DNA of 64,000 nucleotides from Hydractinia symbiolongicarpus. Its lineage: Eukaryota; Cnidaria; Hydrozoa; Anthoathecata; Hydractiniidae. Below the pieces are notes generated by a model. It saw nothing but the letters and a program-made list of their open reading frames with translations. It made no database searches and was not told where the DNA came from. Where the stretch lies: positions 12,462,001 to 12,526,000 of the forward strand of contig NC_079879.1 of NCBI RefSeq assembly GCF_029227915.1, written 5' to 3'. Shown here in pieces: positions 23,690 to 33,800 of the stretch. A program made the position numbers and the translations under genes. Positions within the stretch are counted from its first letter, which is position 1, and every line of letters begins with the position of its first letter.

Positions 23690-24607
23690 TTGTTGGATTT
23701 ATTCAAGAATATTTGGGACACGCTCATAACCTTGCTCGCCTGCGATATCATCGTTCAAATACACAACACATTTTATTCCATCTCCCTCTATTTCTTAATA
23801 AAGGGCCTTGTAAGTTTTTGTAAAAACGTAACAAGCACCGGCTAATCTGAATGGAAGAGCTAAGAATTGGAAATATCTTGTCATTCCATCTTTAAAAGTC
23901 CAATCAAAGTCTAAACAACTCTTTTTTATTCTGCGCGGCTATTTCAACATGATGAAATGTTCCGAAGAAAAAGTATTTTTCAAATAAGATTCCGTGTATT
24001 TTAAAAATTTTTGTATCGAAACTTTTTTTAACTGGAAATGCTCGTTGACATGTCTTAATTCAAAACCAAAAAAAAAGAGGATTTTGCTGAGTGTACTCGC
24101 GGGTACACGAGGTGAATTGTAAGTTAATCGTGAACGATAGAAGCTTCTGGAATAAGGTTTTTGTTCCTTCTTGCGCTTCTCTCTTTTTGCATTAGCACTC
24201 CTAATAACTTTCGTTATTTCTTTTTTATCGTTAGTATCAGAGGCTAAACATCTCTCTAGCTGCTAGTTTAATTAATTTCAATCGTTTTTCAACAAGACTC
24301 TTACCCTTCGTTAGTGTTTCTTTGCTTCGTTTATTTTCCCATCGTTTAACTGTCCCTGTTTCCTTTCCATATTCTCCAAAACCTTCAGGTTATAATCGTG
24401 CATCTCTTCGTTTCCTTTCTTGTTAAATTTTGCCTTTACTTTTTTTCTTTTATTTTCTAGGTTTGATGTCAACTGATCCAGCCTTTCATCCTGTTTTTCT
24501 GTTATTTGTTGCATCACTTTGGCTGCTGCAGCTGCTGCTAATTCAACTACCTTATCCGTAAAAAAAGTCGGCAAAAAAATTAGTCGGCAAAAATAAAAAG
24601 TCGGCAA
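23690..24607 (-). pseudogene. DIRS-like retroelement remnant: gag-like coiled coil plus RT piece
   Basis: At 24607-24311 a frame reads an alanine run and a highly charged coiled coil (KVMQQITEKQDERLDQ, KVKAKFNKKGNEEM), like the gag-like ORF1 of invertebrate DIRS-type elements. Similarity continues with frame changes to about 24060 (TNDKKEITKVIRSANAKREK). At 24000-23700 a second coding remnant reads FHHVEIAAQNKK, then RYFQFLALPFRLAGACYVFT and YLNDDIAG. This matches the HHV, RYFxFxxLPFGLxxAPYxFT and YxDDGI landmarks of DIRS/Gypsy-type RT. The first catalytic Asp is Asn here, and an internal stop lies between the motifs. The gag-to-RT gap is short, so most of the element has been deleted. Confidence 0.55.
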
Positions 24608-24910
24608 AAATATTAGTCACTTGGACAAAATTTAGTCACTTTTTGCCGCGACTAAATTTTTGATTTTAATTACTTTTTGCCGACTAAGTTTTTGAATTTG
24701 GTCACTAATAAAAAATAATTGCATAAAACTGATAAAAATTAGCAACACAGAAAAAAACGGCAAAAAGGTTGTCGGAAAAAGTTAGGTCAGAAATAAAAAT
24801 GTCGACAAAAAAGTTTGGTCGGAAATAAAAAAGTCGGCAAAAATTGTAGTCGGCAAAAAATATTATTCACTTAGCCAAAATTTAGTCACTTTTTGTCGAT
24901 TTTTCTTTAC
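24555..24910. repeat. Degenerate AGTCGGCAAAAA tandem and inverted repeat
   Basis: Many copies of (A)AGTCGGCAAAAA occur in direct orientation (24566, 24583, 24600, 24831, 24849), with inverted copies TTTTTGCCGACTAA at 24644 and 24674 between them. GTCACTTxGxCAAAATTTAGTCAC occurs twice. It overlaps the 5-prime side of the DIRS-like remnant and could be part of its terminal repeat structure. Confidence 0.6.
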
Positions 24911-27519
24911 CGATAAAGTATTCTTAGTTCTGATTGTGCGATCGATTTGTTGATTGCATTAAGTAAGTGTTGATCGACAACGTCAGAAGGATATGATAAC
25001 CTTAGTTAGAATGGTATAAAATTAACTGTAGTGATCCACCTCTGAGTACAATTCAGAAAGGCCTCGTTCTTCAGTCTTCTTTTATATCCTGTTTTTACCC
25101 TACTACGCATGCTCACAGAACCGAAACAAATCCATTTCTGACCATCTTACGAACATCGTAGTGTGTGTCCCGTCAGTATATACAGCCTCGCTAATCAATT
25201 TGTTTCGCTATATTCGAAAATATGGCTGTATTTTATTAACATCAATCCGCCAAAAAAGAAAACGCCACTATCGAGATAACGGGAATCGGCATCTTTTCTT
25301 GTTCACCTGTCATTTATACTGTTTTTTAATTTCTCCTGTTTGTCATTATTTTGAAGGGTTTTTTACCTTGTTTATGACAACAAATACTTGAAACAATACA
25401 TTTACTAAATTTCAAGAGAAAGAGAAGGACCGAATACATTTTAACTGATATTAAAAAATGTTTACAAAAAGTAAAGTGACGGAAAAAGCACAATAAACAA
25501 ACAAAAGCGAGATAAATAATACAATGACATCAAAATCTTAAATTAAAGTATACATGATAGTGAGGTTTGGAAGCGAGCAGGATGATAGCGTTATTCCATT
25601 TTTTCATAGTAATAACTTTTATAGTCAACATTTTTCCACTGTCAAAAAACCATCAACAAAATTTTATTCTTTACGTAACATATTTCTTTGGTTCATCGTT
25701 TCCCTAGGAACAATGGGAAAAATTAAGGCAATTAATCTTCGCCAATTTCATAAACATTTCATACTTGCGAAGATCTTACTGCACGAAAAATTAATCGATG
25801 TGATTTTTTCATAATAAAAAAATATTCTCTTGTTATGGGTTTTAATTTTCTTTTTGATGCAAATAAAAGTGATCAGCCTGCCTGACCAGCAAGTTCTATT
25901 AAAGGCTACCTCATAAACAGTTTCAAAAAGTTAAAACTCCAAATATTGTACTGGCAGATTTGCAAAAATCATTCTTCGCAACATACTTTAAAATATGTCT
26001 ACAGTTTTTTCAACTATTTTTTTTGTCCATACAAGTTCCATACATACCTGACTTCGGACACATGAAATTGTCTGTACAAATGAACCTTTAGTGGTGTCTA
26101 CATTATAACAAACATATAAAACCATGATAACAAAATTACCGTCAATTTTATCCCTTTTTTCAAATAACATAACATACATAATCGATGGTTTGTACCATAT
26201 TAAAATTTACAACAATAATAATATTTTAATTTATATTCCAAGAAAATAATTTGTAAGAAAATCCTGGTGAACAACGCCTGTTTGGAGCATTGGTATAGTT
26301 TACCAAGACAAACTTTATGTTGTTACATCTTTTTTTCAGTTTTATTTTTCAGGATTAAAAAACAAAACTGAAAATTACTGTTGTTTCTAATTTGTACAAA
26401 ATTAGGAAAAATTTATAAGCGCTCAGCATTTTTAAGCGCCCTCCTCGATTAAGCGCCCATGCAAATAATCCAAAAATTTAATAAGCGCCCAGGGCGCTTG
26501 TTCGGATCATTACGACAATCTAATAAGATGATATTGAAAACTGATAGTTAGCTCGTTGAAAATCGACGGGAGTTCGGGGATTTGACATCATTGCATAATT
26601 AGTGGAACCTCAAGACAAAATTCTTGAAAACCAATCAAGAATTTGAAAAAAAAATATGGACAATTGAAAGCGTTCTCGGAAGGTAAGTTTTAAGGTACTT
26701 GGGTGTGAATATTTAATCGAATTTGTCCTAACCTTCTAATTCTAACGATAAAAAAGAGGTTGTTAAGAGATTAGTTCATTTAGGATACGAAAAGAAGAAA
26801 AATTTATACTATGCTCCAGGCATAAACTAAAAATTATTGTACTATTACAAATCATTGAGCAGCTTTTATAAAAATTATTGCATTGTAGGTTATAAAATAT
26901 TTAAATGCATATATAAAAATAAATATATGTATTATTAAAAATCTGTATTCAAATCAATTCTGAGAAATAACAAAGGAAACGAGTTCGATACACCTTGCTC
27001 GAATTAGTTTTCTTGAGATTCATACAGCAAAACAACAATCTGTTGCAACAGGTTTTTTATTTTTTGCTAATGACCTCTGTTTGAAACCGAGGCTAGTACA
27101 AGTCGAGAAGTAGAAAGACTTTAATTGTAACATTGATACCACCAAAACAGCATTTTGTCGGATGTCAAATTAATTTAAAAATTTTATAACGCAACAATTT
27201 CAATGATGCTGGAATACGATCTTAAAGCCAAAACATCAAAATTATAAAATTATGAAAAACATGTAACTCCTGAAACGTGTATTGACTGAACGTGAAAGAA
27301 ATCAATGACTTACCGCAAGTATGGCACTATAAAAAATATTTTTTGTTTTTTTTGAATAAGCTATGCACAACCTCCTGTTTCGAGTAAAGATAAAGTGTAA
27401 TATTTTTACAAATCCAATAACTTTATTATATTATTTTTATGTATATTTTTCACGAACGGGATTTCACCAATAAAATAAGTAAGCACGTACGGTATGATGT
27501 CTGTATGTTTTTATCAGCA
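24911..27519. other. Gene-free AT-rich region
   Basis: No gene is recognised. It contains the AAGCGCCC cluster at 26417-26500. The remainder is AT-rich with short open frames of no identifiable content. Confidence 0.4.
26417..26500. repeat. AAGCGCCC motif cluster
   Basis: Four direct copies of TAAGCGC(C/T)C lie within 84 bases, and the last is followed by its own complement (GCGCCCAGGGCGC). The motif is GC-rich in an AT-rich setting and looks like the terminal part of a mobile element, but no partner end is seen. Confidence 0.5.
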
Positions 27520-27655
27520 CTAGTCGTTAGCCCGTGGAAAATCCAGGGGTTCGCCCGTCCTTTCTATACCGCATTGCGTGCTTCTCGTTATTGCGCAGCT
27601 AAGCTACAATTTTGCCTGACAGACAGACAGACGTATACGGGTATTAAAATATAGA
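27520..27655 (-). mobile_element. 136-bp non-autonomous Helitron-like element
   Basis: Reading the minus strand, it starts TCTATATTTTAATACCCG after an A and ends AACGACTAG before a T. A short stem (CC.TGGA / TCCA.GG) lies shortly before the 3-prime end, as in Helitrons. Both termini match the 40-bp element at 20522-20561. A microsatellite (CAGA)n follows the first 27 bases. No coding capacity. Confidence 0.55.
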
Positions 27656-27732
27656 TGATAAAAATTAAGGACAATATAAATTATGAAATATATTTAGAGA
27701 TTTATTAAATAAGAGGTTAAAGAAAATATGCT

Positions 27733-27738
27733 TTTATT
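27733..27738 (-). terminator. Poly(A) signal AATAAA of the STAND gene
   Basis: A canonical AATAAA on the minus strand lies about 125 bases after the stop codon at 27864-27866, a normal 3-prime UTR length for compact invertebrate genes. Confidence 0.55.
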
Positions 27739-27863
27739 TCATGCAAAAAATTGTAAAACGAAGAAGCATAAAAAGCACTATGCTAAATAAATTATAAATT
27801 AACACTGAACATAGATTGCCAACACTGCACAAGTAAACGCGCATCAGTTCACACAAACAAATA

Positions 27864-30800
27864 TCAGCATGTCAACTCAACACACATATTACCAACACTG
27901 CACAAATGACACAAGTAGCAGTTCACATACAACGGCATTGCAGTCTTCTGTTGCAGAAACAAAACCTGTTTGCAAAAGTAACACTTATCGGTTGACGGTG
28001 GAACAAACGGTTTGTGTTTCTGACACAAGAAAGCTTTGTACTCTGGTTTCTGCCGTGGCGCAAACGCTCCGCATAACATACACAGCTGTTTCATTTGCAA
28101 TGGTTTCTGGGTAATTAACTTTGACTTGAAACTACATCTGTTACACATGCGCACTTCTGCTTTAAATGGACTATTACCTGGCATTATTCTTTGGATACAT
28201 CGAAGTTTCTAAAAAAAGTAGCTAACATTCCTGAAAGAAAATACATGCACACATACAGAAGTCAAACTGCCTGAAAAAATGACATGCGGTTTCAAGGTCA
28301 TATAGTAATAGAACAAAGTGCGGAAAAGAAAAATAGGCAATGAAATTTCTCCTCCACAAAGTATTTTCCAATACAGAATTCGTTTTCTAGGCATTCGTTA
28401 ACGAACCACTCAAACACAGCTTGTATAGAAAAGGTAAAATGACAGGAACATAAGAGACATGACAGTTTTTTTTACATGCATAAAATTTTCAGGCTCAGAT
28501 AGGTTAATTAGGCGTACTTTAAGCCTAATGCTCGGCCTTGGTGGTAAATCTTTTTGACGTTTGTTTTTTTTTTTTTGTTACGGGTATTTAATTAGACACA
28601 ATATTTGTTTTTCTTATGCAAAATAAGACTTGATTAACACTACCATATCGTTCAGTTTTTTTCGTTGTTTTTTTAAACTAATAACAGAAACTATTTTATT
28701 TATCAAGATAGCTCATAAAGGAACGTTTAATTTTTGTTTAATTTATTTCTCTAACAAGCATAACATACATATATACGCTATGCTTATTTTAAAAAGTACA
28801 CATTAGCCTGATTACACTTGCTCATAAAAAACGTAAGTAAAACGAGCAGTAAAAAAATTAACACGTGAGAGCCCACCTTTAATGTAAAACTTTTCTGAAC
28901 GTCCGAAATTCGAACTCCTCTCGGATCTTTACGAAGGAACTCAACAAGCTGGGTGTTCATGTTCGAATTTTGCAAATGCTTCATAATTGAATTAGCTGTG
29001 CGGTAGCCATCTTGACCGTATTTTAGAAAATGATTGGCCAAATCTTGATGAAACTGTACCTCAGTATCTTTAGAGATGACAAAATGTTTAAAGACAGCCT
29101 ATAAAGATAAATTTCCATTGTCAACAAGTAAGGACAATGAAGCTTAGGCTTGCCATTACACAATCTTTTTTAGAAGAAATATAAATTTTCTTAATTTGAG
29201 GCTAAGATTGTAGAAACGTTCAACTGCTAAACTCGCAAAATATTTAGAAAATAAAAAAGGTAAATTGATACATAGACAAGTCGCTGCATTTAAACCACTT
29301 TAAGAGAAGTCTGACTCTATAATTTTTCAAAAAATCCTCTTTTAAGTTTAGAAACACCTAAGCTGAACTCAAAATATATGTTTCTTGAAAAAAAAAGTAT
29401 AAAACATACATCTTTTCAAAATATTACAGAAACTGGTTACCTCAGCAACAGCATTGTGAAAGAAAGAGAACATCTCTTCGTCTCCACGTGCACCAGTATT
29501 GAGAAGAAACGGTTTTATTTTAATTCGTGTTTTCACCCACGTCATCATTGGTAAGCATTCTTCTTTGTTTGTGTTTAAAAGATGGCGCAGTTCAGTCTCA
29601 GTTAATCCTGATCCTGCGAGGTAGAGATAGCTAAACGCCTGAAATCAAAAGGTTAGGAAATTACGGAACATTGAATAACTTAACAAGTAAAATCAACGCA
29701 CAAATTCGAGGACACTTGAAGGGATATAATAAAAATTGGTGATTAGTTTAGAAGACTTATCAAAGAACACGTATTTGTATGTATAAAGATGTATAAAAAC
29801 ACTTTTATGAGAAATAATACTGAAATTCGTCATAAAAACACCATTAACACATTAAGTTATAAGAAGCTTACAAAAACTAAAAAACTTTAGTCTAGGTTTT
29901 CATTAAACTGGTCATGTGATAACTATTGTCTTATTCTAATGGTGGGGATCCCAAAAAAATTGATGACTACTGTTTTTCCCCTCTTTAAGAATAACATGGC
30001 AAGGAAATATATAAATACAAATCACCTCTTTTAGCTTCTCAGTTTCGTCTTCTGCAATTAATCGGTTAAAAATTAAACCTAATAACCCAACTATTGAATC
30101 TGAAAAAAAAAATCAAAATATAAATTAAAAATTACGAAGCAAAACTTTTTTCATGATTAATTTTTTTAACAATCACTTTGCTGTACCTTAAAAGAGGTTA
30201 GATTAGCAACAGTTTTCAGATGAAAATGAATTTACCCAAGACAGCTTTTAAAAAATGTTTTCTTTCAGGTTAAAATTCAATTTTTTTCCGGTTTCTTTAT
30301 GCTCTTTATAAATGTTCACATGATTTCGGGCGAAACAAAACTCATTTCAGTAAAAATGACTAATACAAAATTTCATTTTGCTCATATTTGTTCATACTAA
30401 CGAAATTTACCCCAAATAAATCATATTGCACATGCGTGCGAAACTTTTGCGCATGTTTTAAAAGTTAACACGCATGTGCAGTTTGTATAAACCTGATATG
30501 AAAACGTAATATTATTGTAAAATTAACCAAACTTCGTTTCGAGTAAATATCGTTCCAGGTAAATCTGGTTTCGGCTCCATGCAAAGGATACATCCTAGCT
30601 TTTCTCTTAATGTGGGCCTTGATAAGCTCAAATTACGTGTATGTAACAGAAGAGAGTTGATATGTTCTTGTACAGACCATCTTCAAACTGTGCTTTTATT
30701 TGCTATTTTGTCTGCAATTGGAAAAGCCATATAACACATTAATATACCTGGTAATTCTTTGATGCGTTTAGTCACTTGTTCAAAAACACCAAACACTCTT

Positions 30801-33800
30801 AACTCTTCACATGCAAGTGCAAGCCACAAAGGAGACGCACACGCATCCAGTGAAATCAAGCACTCCATCTGACCAGGATCTAATTGCTTGTTGTAACGAG
30901 AAAACAATATTTCCACTAACTTCCGCCTGCACTCGACGTTAAATCCTGTCAAATATATCTTTTGAGAGAAATCATGGAACTTTGTAGTTAGTTTGTCAAA
31001 ACCTTGGAAATCTGGTACGCAGGTTATAATACATCGAATATTTACGTTTGCAGGAAATAGCGGCAGCCAGTCGCAAGTGCGTCCCCAATCATCTGCAAAC
31101 TGATTCACGGCGTCTAAGACAATCACAAAACAAGGAAATTTAGAAGAAATATCTTTCAACTGGCGAGAGAAACATTCTGAGAGATGGTTGTAATCGTTGA
31201 GCGTTTCTTTATTCGGAGGATCTTCCTTCAACATTTTAGAGAGTTCCTGGCAAAAACGTTGAAGCACGGTGATCGAATCTGTCGATCCAGGAGCCGAACT
31301 TGCAAAATTATAAAGACATGGCGAGTTGTTCTAAACAAAGAAATAGGTTTAAAAATACTTTCAGACGTCGAACATAAAAAAATGTTTTTTCATATATCTT
31401 ACAACTAAGTTGTCATGACAACGTCAATAACAAAACCCACCTTCTTTAACTTCATCACATAGTTTGCAGCCAAAGAAGATTTACCAGTTCCAGGTTCAGC
31501 AATTACAAACAAAAATCGTTCTCGTCCTTCGCTTTGAACAAAATCTGTTATGACTTGAAATTCTTTCTCTCTTCCAATCAGTAATTGTCCTCGCTTCTCA
31601 ATGAAAATGTCCTGCATTTCCTGCATTTTCTCAACTTCTGATAATTCTTCAGTTACCTGGTTATGGGCTGAGACATACTTTTTTATACGTTCTTTGAAAA
31701 AATTTATAACATCTGCTGCGAAGACGTCTAATTTGTCAAATTCAACCTAAAAGAAAGTCATACATTAAAAACATCACATAACACATCAATTGTGGTTAAG
31801 ATCGAAAATTGAGCTTAGATTATAACATTTCAATATTTTTTTTAAAGACATAATTGTTGAAAAGTAATAGAGAAACAAATTAAAAATAGCAATTTCCCAA
31901 ATTAACCATAACAGAGCCCATTAAAAAAGAAGTACATACAATGAGGAAACATTATCGTTGTCACGAAACTCTATAAACAATTTTTTAGAGTGTAGGGTAA
32001 AAATATCACTTGCTTATACTTGAACCATATACCTTTTGCAACCCAGTGACATCACTAGTTCCAATAACTACAGAATTGTATTTCAATGTCTGTTTCGGAA
32101 ATTGTTCCACCAGTTCTTCTTTTAACCTCTAATTAATTAAAAAATGTAGTATATTTAGTAAATAGAGTGTTAAAGGATATTTTAGGGTCTTTGAGTATGA
32201 GTATGAGTTATTTCTTTCCTTTTAAAATGGTCAAATACTTCATTTGTTTTAATTAGTAATTGGTAAGGGATTGCACAATTACTCATAGTCGACTTGTTGA
32301 GACAAAAAATTTATTCTCCAAATTTAATGCATTTGAAAGAATTTTTTTTTTCGAAATTTTGGTAAGAAAACGTCACAAGTAAGCAAAAAAAAATTAAAAA
32401 AGAAAGTGTATACTAAGTTGGTTTTACAAGATTGTCAAGAACGGGGTTCAAGTTTCTTAAAACTGGAAAGTCAAAAACAACAACAAAAGCAATTACCTCA
32501 AGACAACGCCTCGAAAGGATTGAGTTGTCTATGTATGCATGATGAAAATGATCAGGTAAATCGTTCAACGACTCTTTATCCCGTAACATAAATAATGCAT
32601 TCGGTGAGCAAGTACGAATAGCTCCATGAATAATTTCCATATGTGTAATAGACACAGGATATACCCAACTATATCTTTCAATTATATTTTGGGATAAATT
32701 CTGTAAAGATGGAATCCAACCATATCTTAACATAAATATAAATAAAAAATTAACAATCATAGCATAATACTTCCATAAAGCCCTACCTTTCCCTTCCTAA
32801 ATAATTTTTAGTACTTCAGCAGTTTAAAATGTACATTCCAAAGGTTTTAACAATTTCGTTTTCACCCTATTCAGAGAGGTGGGGGTATACTTATGTATAG
32901 GAAAATTTAGCTTCCAAAGTAATAGCTTTCCACCTCACAGAGCCTTAGATATTGGATATTACTCAAATCTATGCCCTAATTTTTTATAAAAAAATCCTTA
33001 TAATCGAAGGTTACTTCTGCTACAATTACGAATCAAATTTAAAATTTACACCATCATAACTATATTTTATCAAGAAGAATCAGTATAGAAAAATTTTAAT
33101 GGAAAAAGACCTGATTTCTCCCTTTTTTGTATTTTTTCGGAAAATCATGAAGAGATGAATTTTTGGTAATTTTCTTTTTAGAAGATATGTTGTAAAAAAA
33201 TTTAAACTAAATTTAAGTCTATAGATGATGTCACAAAAAAGTGTATATAACCAAAAAACTTTTTTCAATTTTGTTTTGTTTCTCTTTTGACTGTGACAAG
33301 GGTCAATACAAGTGGCTTAAAATATAATACTATGAAGTCAAAATCAATCTATAGTCACACCTTTCACTAAGTAAACTAACAAAAAATGGTTCCCCATCAG
33401 TCTCACTGATACATTTTGTTATCTCATCCAAGCATATTGATATTGTTTCTTCAGTGTCAGTGTTTTTTGGCACTCCCCAACGAAGATCACATTCTAGTAT
33501 GTGGATTTTGAACTGTTCACTCCATTCTTTGAGCTCGGGCATAACCTAAAAATAAAGGTATATACGTGCTTCAAAAAATGTTATTATAACTAAGAAAAAA
33601 TGCTTATATAGCACGAACAAAAATTTCAATGACAACGTCCTAACGTTGTAATTGAACGTTTTTTGTTACCTTACCTTTTTTACAATAACTTCACGTTCTG
33701 CATGGAAATCAGCAAACGTGGAAGAGATAAAAATCCTGATGACTTTCCAGCCCTTCTTGTGTGATACCGTACTTGACTTTTTAGACGCAACTTGTTGTGC

